DNA from: Glycomyces sambucus
Lineage (GTDB): Bacteria; Actinomycetota; Actinomycetes; Mycobacteriales; Micromonosporaceae
Assembly: GCF_900102815.1 (NCBI RefSeq)
Contig: NZ_FNGF01000003.1
Coordinates: 62,001-126,000 of the forward strand
DNA length: 64,000 nucleotides
Direction: 5' to 3'
This document shows, in pieces, positions 18,565 through 26,490 of the stretch. The notes beneath the pieces are model-generated. The model saw only the letters and a list, made by a program, of their open reading frames with translations. It had not been told where the DNA came from and did not search any database. Numbering within the stretch: the first letter of the stretch is position 1; each line of letters starts with the position of its first letter. The position numbers and the translations under genes are program-made.

Positions 18565-19212
18565 TCAAACCGCGGCGACCACGATCGCGGCGGGCACCGC
18601 GACCCCGGCACCGCGCAGGGCCAGCGCGGCCGCGCGGAGGGTCGCGCCCGTGGTCGCGACGTCGTCGACGAGGATCGCGGGCCGCCCGGAGGCGGCCAGG
18701 GCGCGGACCGCGCGGGCGGTGCGCAGGCTGCGCCTCGCGGCGGCCTCGCGCTGGGCCGGGGTGAGGCCGACCGAGTCGGGGCGGGGGCGGGCCCGCAGGC
18801 AGGGGCGCAGGTCGCCGAGCCCCGCGCAGGCGGCGGCGACGTGGTCGAAGCCGCGGGCGCGGCGGGCGGCCGCGGTGGGCGGGACGGGGACGAGCACGGC
18901 GCCGGGGACCTCGGGGGCGACGACGGCGAGCGCGCCGGCGAGGAGGGCGCCGAGGGCGGGGGCGAGTTCGCGCCGGGCGCGCTCCTTGTACTCGTTCAGG
19001 GCCTCGGCGAGCGCGCCCGCGTAGGGCCCGGCGGCGACCGTGGGCGGGGCGGCCTGGCGCAGCGCCGCCAGGCGGGGGCGCAGGGCCCGCAATTCGGCGG
19101 CGCAGTCGGGGCACAGGCCCCTCCAGACGCCGCCGCCCGCCGCCCGGGCGCTCCGGCAGGAGGCGCAGGCGGCGGGCAGGAACAGGTCCCGGGCGTCCTC
19201 GATGAGGTTCAC
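18565..19212 (-). CDS. ComF family phosphoribosyltransferase-like protein
   Basis: A 215-residue protein with the ComF layout: an N-terminal zinc-ribbon-like pair (CASC at about 16 and CPDC at about 34), then a phosphoribosyltransferase fold whose PRPP-binding loop reads AILVDDVATTGATL (about 180-193). ComF homologues assist DNA uptake or recombination; the actinobacterial role is not established. The GTG at 19212 has no strong ribosome site and lies 16 bases after the upstream permease gene, so it may be translated from that transcript. It is often found near hpf and secA in actinobacteria, as here. Confidence 0.85.
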   Translation of the reverse strand: MNLIEDARDLFLPAACASCRSARAAGGGVWRGLCPDCAAELRALRPRLAALRQAAPPTVAAGPYAGALAEALNEYKERARRELAPALGALLAGALAVVAPEVPGAVLVPVPPTAAARRARGFDHVAAACAGLGDLRPCLRARPRPDSVGLTPAQREAAARRSLRTARAVRALAASGRPAILVDDVATTGATLRAAALALRGAGVAVPAAIVVAAV

Positions 19213-19228
19213 GCCGGTCTAACGAGGA

Positions 19229-20614
19229 TCAGGTCCTCAGGGTGACCGCCGGCGGGACGCGGCTGGCGCGCCACGCGGGGTAGACCCCGGCGACGACGCC
19301 GACGACGGCGCCGATGACGGGCCCGGCGGCGAAGAGTCCGGGGTCGAAGACGATCTGCCAGTCCCGGTAGAGGGAGACGAGCGCGGTGACGTTGACGCCC
19401 AGGACCGTGCCGACGAGGCCGCCGATGAGGCCGATGAGCGTGGACTCCCAGACGAACTGCATCGCCACCGCCCGGCGGGCGGCGCCGACGGCGCGGCGCA
19501 GGCCGATCTCGGAGCGGCGCTCCATGACCGAGACGAGCGCGGTGTTGGAGACCGAGACGGCGCCGATGACGAGCGAGACGGCCGCGAGGCCGAGCAGGAG
19601 GGCCTGCATCTCGTTCTCGACGCCCTTGCGGAACGAGCGGAGGTCCGAGGGCTTGGACACCGAGAGGTTGTCGGGCCCTTCGGGGAAGACCGCGGTGGGG
19701 GCGGTGTCGGCGACCTTGTCGGCGGCGCCGAGGTCGGTGCGGATGAAGACCTGCGCGGGGGCGAAGCCGGCGTCGGCCTCCAGGCACGGGGCCGGCGGGA
19801 CGACGACGGCGCCGGTGAGCTTGGCCTCGCCCTCGGGGGCCTGGTAGACGCCGATGAGCGCGTACTCGCGGCCGTCGATGTAGATCATCGGGCCGCCTTC
19901 GAGCGAGTTGTAGCCCAGGTCGCGGGCGGCGGACTCGTCGATGACGGCGACCTGGTCGGCGCGGGCCACGTGGCCCTCGTCGAACGCCGCGCCCTGCGTG
20001 AACTCGAAGCCGTACGCCTCCATGGCGCCGGGCTCCATGCCGAAGACGGGGACCTCGCGGACGTAGTCCTGGCCCTCGGTGCGGGAGGCGGCGAGGTCCT
20101 CGGTGGACCCGCAGACGATCCCGGCGTCGAGGACGCCGTTGATGTCGCGGACCCGCTGGGAGGACTCGAGGGTCGGCGCGTACCCGGCGTCGCGCATGTT
20201 GTCGGAGAACGAGACCGTGACCTGGGTGGCCTCGGTCGCGTCGAAGCGCTCGGCGATGGCGGCGGCGGAGGTGGACGAGAGGCCGACGGTGGCCACGGTG
20301 GCGGCGATGCCCAGGGCGATGCCGATCGCGGTCATCCAGGTCCGCACCGAGCGCCCGCGCAGGGACTGGATCGCCTCGTAGGCGATGCCCAGGCTGCGGA
20401 CGCCGAAGCGGCCGCGGGCCTTGGGGATCTCGTCCCTCGCGTCCTCGGCGGCCCGCTTCGCCTCCCGCTTGGCGGCGCGGCGGGCCTTGCGGCCCTGGGG
20501 TTCGGGGGCGTCCTCGCCGGGCGCCGCGGCGGACGCCTCGTCCGGTTCGCCGCCGGGGGTGACGTAGCTGAGCAGTTCGGTGTCGGTCTCCGGCTTGCGC
20601 GGGCGGCGGGCCAT
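19229..20614 (-). CDS. MacB/FtsX-type ABC transporter permease
   Basis: A 461-residue protein. After a 65-residue basic cytoplasmic head (rich in RKARRAAKREAKRA) comes TM1 (about 92-115, MTAIGIALGIAATVATVGL), a large extracytoplasmic MacB periplasmic core-like domain (about 115-320) and three C-terminal helices around the FtsX domain with SNTALVSVMERRSEIGLRRAVGA. MacB-type permeases work mechanically and need an ATPase subunit. It starts at the ATG overlapping the adaptor's TGA as TGATG, so the two are coupled. No ATP-binding gene lies beside it, which is unusual. Confidence 0.88.
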   Translation of the reverse strand: MARRPRKPETDTELLSYVTPGGEPDEASAAAPGEDAPEPQGRKARRAAKREAKRAAEDARDEIPKARGRFGVRSLGIAYEAIQSLRGRSVRTWMTAIGIALGIAATVATVGLSSTSAAAIAERFDATEATQVTVSFSDNMRDAGYAPTLESSQRVRDINGVLDAGIVCGSTEDLAASRTEGQDYVREVPVFGMEPGAMEAYGFEFTQGAAFDEGHVARADQVAVIDESAARDLGYNSLEGGPMIYIDGREYALIGVYQAPEGEAKLTGAVVVPPAPCLEADAGFAPAQVFIRTDLGAADKVADTAPTAVFPEGPDNLSVSKPSDLRSFRKGVENEMQALLLGLAAVSLVIGAVSVSNTALVSVMERRSEIGLRRAVGAARRAVAMQFVWESTLIGLIGGLVGTVLGVNVTALVSLYRDWQIVFDPGLFAAGPVIGAVVGVVAGVYPAWRASRVPPAVTLRT

Positions 20615-21897
20615 CAGCCGTTCTCCCGGTCGCGCCAGGCGATCACGACCTCGTCGCCGGCGGCGAGCTCGCCCTCGACGGGCACGACCACGCCGCGGCC
20701 CTCGTGGCGCAGGGTCACGTCGACCTCGACGTGCCGCTCCTCCTTCCCGTCCTCGTCGAGGACGGTGATCATGGTGCGGTCCTCCGAGTCCGTCCACAGT
20801 GCCGAGAGGGGCACGATGAGGGCGTCCTCGGCGGAGCGGGCGCGCACGAGCGTGACCTCCTGCTCCTCGCCGGGGGCGAGGTCCTCGATGCCTTCGAGGG
20901 CTTCGGCGTCGAACTCGAAGACGGCGTAGGTGACCTCGACGGCCTCGCCCTCCTCGCCGGTCCACTCGTCGGTCTCGCCGGCCTCCTCGCGCACCTCCAG
21001 CTCGAAGCCGCCGACCGCCTGGCCCTCCATGGGGCCGTCGCCGTACTCCAGCTCGGCCTCGTCGCCGAGCTTGGACAGCTCCGAGGAGGTCTCCTCGTCG
21101 AGCTTGGCCTCCAGCTTCCAGTCGCCGGAGGCGAGCACGATGACGGGCTCCTCGGCGCTGACGGGCGCGGACTGCTGGGCGTTGACCTTGGAGACCTGCA
21201 TGGGCAGGTCGGGCAGGAACACGATCTCCGAGGCGGGCAGGACGACGCGCTCGACCGTGGTGGTCTGGGCGCCGCCGGTGTTCTCCTCGCCCTCGCCGGT
21301 GCCCTCGGTGTCCCCGGTGCCCTCGGTGTCGGTCTCGTCGTCCTCGGTGGCGACCTCCTCGGTGGTGGTCGCGTGGTCGTAGCCGGCGTGGTCGTAGAGC
21401 TTCTTCAGGTCCGAGACGGTGCGCGAGTCGAAGGTGCCGGTCTTGGGGGTGCCGTAGAGCTGCTGGAGCGCGAGCTGGAGCTGCTCGACGTCGGGCCCGG
21501 TGTCGCCCTCGGTGAGGTCCCGGTAGGCGGGCACGTCCCCTTCGAGCGCGATCATGGGCCGGCCGGACACCTCCAGGAGCACGGTCCCGGCCTCGACGTC
21601 GTCGCCGACGTCCAGGGGGATCTTCGAGGCCAGGGCGGTCTCGATGCCCTCGGGCGCGCTGGGCGCGGGGACGGCGAAGTCGCCGGTGCGGTCGAGGACC
21701 GCTTCGAAGTCGAGGGTGTCGACCAGTTGCTCCTGGTCGACCCTGACGGTGATGACGCTGTCGTCGGGTTCGGCCGTCTCCTCGGCCCGCTGGGCCGGGG
21801 TCCGCGCCTGCGCAGCGAAGTACCAGGCGGTGGCCGTCGCTCCGAGCAGAGCGACGGCGAGCACCCCGCTGACGACATGGCTTTTCGTGAGCCGCAT
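20614..21897 (-). CDS. ABC exporter membrane-fusion (adaptor) protein with peptidoglycan-binding domain
   Basis: A 427-residue protein with an N-terminal membrane anchor (about 8-27, VVSGVLAVALLGATATAWYF). The extracytoplasmic part holds a peptidoglycan-binding-type helical domain (about 130-180, GDTGPDVEQLQLALQQLYG and TFDSRTVSDLKKLYDHAGYD), an acidic Glu/Thr/Gly low-complexity linker, then HlyD-like beta domains with ALIVPLSALWTDSEDR. Such adaptors sit with MacB-like exporters of antimicrobial peptides. The ATG at 21897 has GGAGGAGG nine bases upstream; the longer frame to 21996 is rejected. It is the first gene of a short operon with the permease and probably comF. Confidence 0.85.
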   Translation of the reverse strand: MRLTKSHVVSGVLAVALLGATATAWYFAAQARTPAQRAEETAEPDDSVITVRVDQEQLVDTLDFEAVLDRTGDFAVPAPSAPEGIETALASKIPLDVGDDVEAGTVLLEVSGRPMIALEGDVPAYRDLTEGDTGPDVEQLQLALQQLYGTPKTGTFDSRTVSDLKKLYDHAGYDHATTTEEVATEDDETDTEGTGDTEGTGEGEENTGGAQTTTVERVVLPASEIVFLPDLPMQVSKVNAQQSAPVSAEEPVIVLASGDWKLEAKLDEETSSELSKLGDEAELEYGDGPMEGQAVGGFELEVREEAGETDEWTGEEGEAVEVTYAVFEFDAEALEGIEDLAPGEEQEVTLVRARSAEDALIVPLSALWTDSEDRTMITVLDEDGKEERHVEVDVTLRHEGRGVVVPVEGELAAGDEVVIAWRDRENG

Positions 21898-22009
21898 GTT
21901 GAAGTCCTCCTCCGCCCCGAAGACGCGCGGAGCGGAGGTTCCAGTTGCGGCCGGTTCGTCTCGATTCGGTAACGGCACTGGCGCGGACGTGCGCAAACGG
22001 TTACGGAGG

Positions 22010-22693
22010 CTAGTTGTTGAGGCCCACGGACTTCATGCGGTCCTGGTGGGCGCGGGTGAGGCGGCGCAGGAGCGCGTCGAGGGTGCCGCCGTCGCCGACG
22101 ATGATCCCGGTGAGCCGCTCGTTGGCCGCGGCCACGCCCTGGGCGCGGTTGATGCCCTCGCCGACGAGGCGGCGGGCCCACAGCGACAGGCGGCCGGTGA
22201 CCGACTCGTCGGCCTCGACGGCGGCGCGGATCTCCTCGGCGGCGAGGTCGGCGGCGCCGCTCTCGGCGAGGACGGTCTCGATGAGCTCGCGGTCGGCGTC
22301 CTCCAGGCCGGAGGAGACGGCGCGGAAGAAGTCGTCGGCGACGGCGTCGCCGAGGTAGACCTTCACCAGGGCCTCGAGCCAGTCGCGGGGCGAGGTGGAG
22401 GCGTCGAAGGAGCGGAACGCCTCGCGGAAGGGCGCCATGGCCGCGGCGGGATCGGCGCCGAGCGCGGTGAGGCGGTCGGCGATGAGCCGGTAGTTGCGAA
22501 TCTCACCCACGGCCGCTTCCGAGAGGGCGGCGCGTCGGCCGAGGTCAGGGGCGAGGCGGGCGTCGAAGACCATGCGCTCGAACGCGAGCAGCTCGCCGAG
22601 GGCAAGCAGCCCAAGGAGTTCGACGACGGCCTCGCGGCTGGGGGCCTCCGGCGCGGCGGCCGGGGTCACGGCGGGATCAGGAGTCTCGGACAC
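22010..22693 (-). CDS. Ferritin-like fold protein (MiaE_2 family)
   Basis: A 227-residue, mostly helical soluble protein with a Pro/Ala-rich head. The arrangement LLALGELLAFERMVFDARLAP, then AAVGEIRNYRLIADRLTALG and a third and fourth helix with RDWLEALVKVYLGDAVADDF, fits the ferritin-like MiaE_2 family (related to tRNA-(ms2io6A) hydroxylase). Candidate iron ligands are glutamates in GELLAFE and VGEIRNY. The activity in actinobacteria is not established. In Streptomyces this family sits divergent from a DEAD-box helicase gene, exactly as here. Confidence 0.8.
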   Translation of the reverse strand: MSETPDPAVTPAAAPEAPSREAVVELLGLLALGELLAFERMVFDARLAPDLGRRAALSEAAVGEIRNYRLIADRLTALGADPAAAMAPFREAFRSFDASTSPRDWLEALVKVYLGDAVADDFFRAVSSGLEDADRELIETVLAESGAADLAAEEIRAAVEADESVTGRLSLWARRLVGEGINRAQGVAAANERLTGIIVGDGGTLDALLRRLTRAHQDRMKSVGLNN

Positions 22694-23061
22694 CGGGGCA
22701 GGTTACCACTGGACGGATGCGGCCCTCGCCTTCACACGGGTGTCGCCGATCGGACGGATCCGCACGTCTTCGCAGGCCAGAAGGGCCGTTCGCGGGCGGG
22801 TCCCGAAACGGCGCGGCTCGCCCGGGAGCGGCGCACCGAGACGATGGGGCCGGGAGCGCGTAGGATGGACGGGAGGGACCGCGGCCCCGAAGGGGCATCC
22901 CTGTACCAGGCGGTCCTCAAGCGGTACCGGTTTCTGCACCGGGCCGCTCCTGCGAAGCGGCGACTCACCGAATCCGGCGGTCGTCGCCGCTGTGTAACGA
23001 GACTATATGTGGCGCCGAGTTCCCCGGATCTGGTGACGTCCTCCGCCACGAGGTGAACAGA
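22694..23061. other. Divergent spacer between the ferritin-fold gene and the DEAD-box helicase
   Basis: No gene. Toward the helicase it has an AT-rich TATATG at 23004-23009 that may be the -10 of its promoter, leaving a leader of about 45 bases. An 8-bp inverted repeat AGCGGCGA/TCGCCGCT (22956-22963 and 22984-22991) lies just upstream of it. The middle of the stretch shows nothing recognisable. Confidence 0.4.
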
Positions 23062-24741
23062 GTGAACGAATTGAACAACGACCGGCCCCACAACGACGGG
23101 CCGACCTTCGCAGCCCTGGGCGTTCGGGAAGAGACCGTAGAAGCGCTTGCGGCGCTTGGCATCGAACGGGCCTTCGCGATCCAGGAGTACGCGATCCCCA
23201 TCGCCCTGCGGGGCTCCGACATCATCGGGCGCGCCCCCACGGGCACCGGCAAGACCTTCGGGTTCGGCCTCCCGATCATCGACCGGATCACCTCCGCCGA
23301 GGAGGGCTCCGACGGGCTCCCCCAGGCGCTGATCCTGGTCCCGACCCGCGAGCTGGGCCTCCAGGTGGCCCGCGACCTCGAGGACGCGGGCAAGACCCGC
23401 TCCATCCGGGTCCTGCCGATCTACGGCGGCCGCGCCTACGAGCCCCAGGTGGAGGCGCTGAAGGCGGGCGTCGACATCATCGTCGGCACCCCCGGGCGCC
23501 TGCTCGACCTCTACAAGTCGAAGCACATCAAGCTCAACAAGATCGCGCACTGCGTCCTCGACGAGGCCGACCGCATGCTCGACCTCGGGTTCTCCGAGGA
23601 CGTCGAGAAGATCCTCAAGCTCCTGCCCGAGCAGCGCCAGACCATGCTGTTCTCGGCCACGATGCCCGACACGATCATGTCGCTCTCGCGCCGCCACATG
23701 AACCGGCCGATCACCGTGGCCGCCGACGTGAGCGCCCCCGACCTGGAGGCCGCGAACAACACCCGGCAGCTGGTCTACATGACCCACGCGATGAACAAGA
23801 TCGAGGTCGCCGCCCGCATCCTCCAGGCCAACGGCCGCGGTCTGACCATCATGTTCTGCCGCACCAAGCGCGCCGCCCAGAAGGTCGCCGACGAGCTCGA
23901 CTTCCGCGGCTTCGCGGTCGGCTCGGTCCACGGCGACCTGGGCCAGAACGCGCGCGAGCGGGCCCTGCGGGCCTTCCGCTCGGGGAAGATCGACGTGCTC
24001 GTGGCGACCGACGTGGCCGCGCGCGGCATCGACGTCCCCGACATCACGCACGTCATCAACTTCGACGCGCCCGAAGAGGCCGAGACCTACGTGCACCGCA
24101 TCGGCCGCACCGGCCGCGCGGGCGCGACCGGCATCGCCGTCACGTTCCTGACGTGGGAGGACCTGCCCCGCTGGAAGATCATCGTCAAGGCCAACGGCCT
24201 CGACCTGGGCGACCCGCTGGAGACCTACCACACCTCCGACCACCTGTACTCCGACCTGGACATCCCCGAGGGCGCCCCGCCGGCGCTCCCGAGCGAGCTC
24301 CGCAAGCGCGACGGCCTGAGCGCCGAGCGCGAGGAGAACGTCGAGGGCGAGCCGCGCAAGAAGGGCCGCGGACGCGGCGGCCCGCGCGGGCGCGGCGGAC
24401 GCGACGGGGGCCGTGAAGGCGGCCGCGTCCGCGGTGAGAGCGACCGCGGGCGCGGCGAGGGCCGTCGCGGTGAGCGCACCTCTGAGCGCGCCTCCGAGCG
24501 CCCCGAGAAGCGCGACGGCGAGCAGCGGTCCGACGCGGACCAGGGCGGGGACGCCCCGCGCAGCCGCCAGCGCCGCCGCATCCGCACCGACGAGGACAGC
24601 GCGCCGCGCGCGTCGGCGCCCCGCACCGAGCAGGCGCCGCGCGAGTCCGCCGACGCGGACGGGGACGCCCCCGCCCGCCGGCGCCGCCGCCGGCGCCGCC
24701 CGACCGGCGGCAACGACCGGCCCGCTCCCGCGCAGGACTAG
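23062..24741 (+). CDS. DEAD-box RNA helicase with basic RG-rich tail
   Basis: A 559-residue ATP-dependent RNA helicase. RecA domain 1 carries the Q motif (FAIQEYAIP), motif I APTGTGKT, Ib TPGR, motif II DEAD in VLDEADRML and motif III SAT in LFSATMP. Domain 2 carries ATDVAARGID and HRIGRTGRAG. After about residue 425 comes a disordered tail of Arg/Gly/Asp/Glu repeats that probably binds RNA. The role is likely RNA remodelling in ribosome assembly, decay or cold adaptation. The GTG at 23062 has GAGGTG six bases upstream; a GTG at 23053 is the alternative. It ends at a very strong terminator. Confidence 0.93.
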   Translation: MNELNNDRPHNDGPTFAALGVREETVEALAALGIERAFAIQEYAIPIALRGSDIIGRAPTGTGKTFGFGLPIIDRITSAEEGSDGLPQALILVPTRELGLQVARDLEDAGKTRSIRVLPIYGGRAYEPQVEALKAGVDIIVGTPGRLLDLYKSKHIKLNKIAHCVLDEADRMLDLGFSEDVEKILKLLPEQRQTMLFSATMPDTIMSLSRRHMNRPITVAADVSAPDLEAANNTRQLVYMTHAMNKIEVAARILQANGRGLTIMFCRTKRAAQKVADELDFRGFAVGSVHGDLGQNARERALRAFRSGKIDVLVATDVAARGIDVPDITHVINFDAPEEAETYVHRIGRTGRAGATGIAVTFLTWEDLPRWKIIVKANGLDLGDPLETYHTSDHLYSDLDIPEGAPPALPSELRKRDGLSAEREENVEGEPRKKGRGRGGPRGRGGRDGGREGGRVRGESDRGRGEGRRGERTSERASERPEKRDGEQRSDADQGGDAPRSRQRRRIRTDEDSAPRASAPRTEQAPRESADADGDAPARRRRRRRRPTGGNDRPAPAQD

Positions 24742-24760
24742 CGCACCGCGCTGAGCAGTG

Positions 24761-24810
24761 GAACGCCGCGGGCGGTGTCCCTCGATCGAGGGACACCGCC
24801 CGCGGCGTTC
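24761..24810. terminator. Perfect 50-bp palindrome, helicase terminator
   Basis: Bases 24761-24785 are the exact reverse complement of 24786-24810, so the hairpin has 23 pairs around a four-base loop CGAT-type tip. It begins 20 bases after the helicase stop codon. Confidence 0.85.
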
Positions 24811-24849
24811 CGCGTCCGGACGGCGGAGGCGCCCGCGCGCGTCCGGCGC

Positions 24850-24855
24850 TAGGCT
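24850..24855 (+). promoter_or_regulatory. -10 element of a leaderless transcript
   Basis: TAGGCT, six bases before the ATG at 24862; no ribosome site between them. Confidence 0.5.
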
Positions 24856-24861
24856 CTCCTC

Positions 24862-25092
24862 ATGAGCGACGAGCAGCCCGCCTACGAGGGCCCGCCGGTG
24901 AACGTCCCGCCGCCTCCGGGCTGGCGGGTCGAGGCGGTGGCCCTGACGGGGCCGCCGCGCCGGCTCCCGCCGCAGGACCACGCCGCGATCGACGCGGCCG
25001 AGCAGCGGGCCCGCCTCGTGACCCAGTGGCTCACGCTGGTCTCGGTGGCCCTCATGTTCGCGGTCCTCATCATCGGACTCGTGGAGTTCTAG
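24862..25092 (+). CDS. Small single-pass membrane protein
   Basis: A 76-residue protein. Residues 1-45 are proline-rich and cytoplasmic (GPPVNVPPPPGWRVEAV), and residues 54-74 form one hydrophobic helix (TLVSVALMFAVLIIGLVEF). I do not recognise a family. It lies between two strong hairpins and has a -10 element directly upstream, so it is a separate, leaderless transcription unit. Confidence 0.65.
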   Translation: MSDEQPAYEGPPVNVPPPPGWRVEAVALTGPPRRLPPQDHAAIDAAEQRARLVTQWLTLVSVALMFAVLIIGLVEF

Positions 25093-25095
25093 ACG

Positions 25096-25140
25096 ATGCG
25101 CAAGCCCCCGCACCCGGATCGGGTGCGGGGGCTTCCGCAT
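25096..25140. terminator. Terminator between convergent genes
   Basis: A 15-bp stem, AAGCCCCCGCACCCG, with a GAT loop, extended after one unpaired C on each side by ATGCG/CGCAT. It begins four bases after the stop of the small membrane protein. Confidence 0.8.
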
Positions 25141-25204
25141 GCGTGTCGCGAGGCGCGCTTCGCCGAGCGGCGCTCCTCAACGAGGGCTCTACTGAACAGC
25201 GCTG

Positions 25205-25759
25205 CTACTGAACGACGCCGCCCCAGACCATGTCGGCACCGGTGTGCCCGGTCTTGAAGAGCCACCAGGCCGCCAGGCCCAGGAGCGCGAGGGCGACCGC
25301 GCCGAGGATGAACATGATGACCTTGCGCCCGGCCGCGGCCGGGTCGTCGGAGCCGGTGGACGCGGTCTCGCCGTCCTCGGTGGGGGCGGGCTTGGGGGCG
25401 TCGCCGTTGCGCAGCAGCGCGGCGCGGCGGCCGCGGTCGAGCCCGGCGAAGAGGAACCACACCGGGACGAGGGCGACGAGCGTCCACAGGAGCCAGTACG
25501 CGTTGTCGTGGTGCTGCTGGACGGGGTCGGGCCACTCCCCGGCGCCGTAGGTGAAGTCGGCGAACTGCTCGCCGGTGAAGATCGAGCCGTAGACCGAGGC
25601 GGGGGCGAGGAGCACGAGGAGCGCCGCGGCCCAGCCGACGCGCTGGCGCAGCGGCGGGACGAAGAGGTAGCCGGCGCCGAGGAGCACCAGGAGCGCCTCG
25701 AGGATGATCGGCGCGTGCACGGCCAGCGGGTGCAGGGGCAGGTCGAGAACTGTCGTCAT
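25205..25759 (-). CDS. DUF2231-type membrane protein
   Basis: A 184-residue protein with four predicted helices: two near the N-terminus (APIILEALLVLLGAGYLF, VGWAAALLVLLAPASVYGSI), one central (AYWLLWTLVALVPVWFLFAG) and one C-terminal (VIMFILGAVALALLGLAAWW). The start LPLHPLAVHAPI with conserved His residues, and the HHDNAYW segment, match the DUF2231 family, whose histidines suggest metal or heme binding. The ATG at 25759 follows MarC by 23 bases, so the two form an operon. Confidence 0.75.
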   Translation of the reverse strand: MTTVLDLPLHPLAVHAPIILEALLVLLGAGYLFVPPLRQRVGWAAALLVLLAPASVYGSIFTGEQFADFTYGAGEWPDPVQQHHDNAYWLLWTLVALVPVWFLFAGLDRGRRAALLRNGDAPKPAPTEDGETASTGSDDPAAAGRKVIMFILGAVALALLGLAAWWLFKTGHTGADMVWGGVVQ

Positions 25760-25782
25760 GGGTTCATTGAACCCTAAAGCGA

Positions 25783-26415
25783 TCACCAACCGGTAGCGCC
25801 GGGTGAACTTTCGAACAGGGCCGCGTAGCTCATGACCGCGTCGGCGATGAGCTGCACCGCGATCGCGGCGAGCAGGACGCCCGCGATGCGGGTCAGGACC
25901 TCGATGCCGCCGCGCCGCAGGATCTTCACCAGCAGCCCCGAGAACCGCATCACCAGGTAGATCAGGAAGTGGATCACCACGATGGCGAGCGCGATCCACA
26001 GGTAGTCCCCTTGGGACGGCGCCTGCTTCACGAACAGGATCACCGCGACGATCGCGCCGGGCCCGGCCAGGAGCGGGGTCCCCAGCGGCACGAGCGCGAT
26101 GTTCGAGGTGGCCGCCTCGTTCGGGTCGTCGGCCTTGCCGGTGAGGAGCTGGAGGGCGACGAGCAGCAGCAGGAGCCCGCCGGCGCCCTGGAGCGCGGCG
26201 AGGTCGATGTGGAGGTACGAGATGATCTGCTGGCCCAGCAGGGCGAACAGCGAGATCACCCCGAGGGAGAGCAGGGTCGCCTGGAGCGCCGCCCGGTTGC
26301 GCTCGCGCTTGTCCATGGTCCCGGTCAGCGCCAGGTAGATCGGCACGATGCCGGGCGGGTCCATGATGACGAACAGCGTCACCATGACGGTCAGCAAGTA
26401 CTCGGTTCCACCCAC
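25783..26415 (-). CDS. MarC family (UPF0056) integral membrane protein
   Basis: A 210-residue protein with six hydrophobic segments. The N-terminal VTLFVIMDPPGIVPIYLALT with the DPPG turn and the NIALVPLGTPLLAGPGAIV segment are hallmarks of the MarC family. The molecular function is not established; a link to multiple antibiotic resistance was suggested and later withdrawn. The start is the GTG at 26415. It lies upstream of, and probably in one transcript with, the DUF2231 gene. Confidence 0.88.
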   Translation of the reverse strand: MGGTEYLLTVMVTLFVIMDPPGIVPIYLALTGTMDKRERNRAALQATLLSLGVISLFALLGQQIISYLHIDLAALQGAGGLLLLLVALQLLTGKADDPNEAATSNIALVPLGTPLLAGPGAIVAVILFVKQAPSQGDYLWIALAIVVIHFLIYLVMRFSGLLVKILRRGGIEVLTRIAGVLLAAIAVQLIADAVMSYAALFESSPGATGW

Positions 26416-26490
26416 GCAGCGAGTATGTCAAGTCCGCCAGGTCACAGCCGCCGAATCGGCCGCTCCTGTTACGTGCGGCTCAGACCGGGG

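Noticed and set aside
22724-22960. Arginine-rich open frames on both strands in the spacer upstream of the helicase
   Set aside because: There are no start signals or family features; composition matches random GC-rich sequence.
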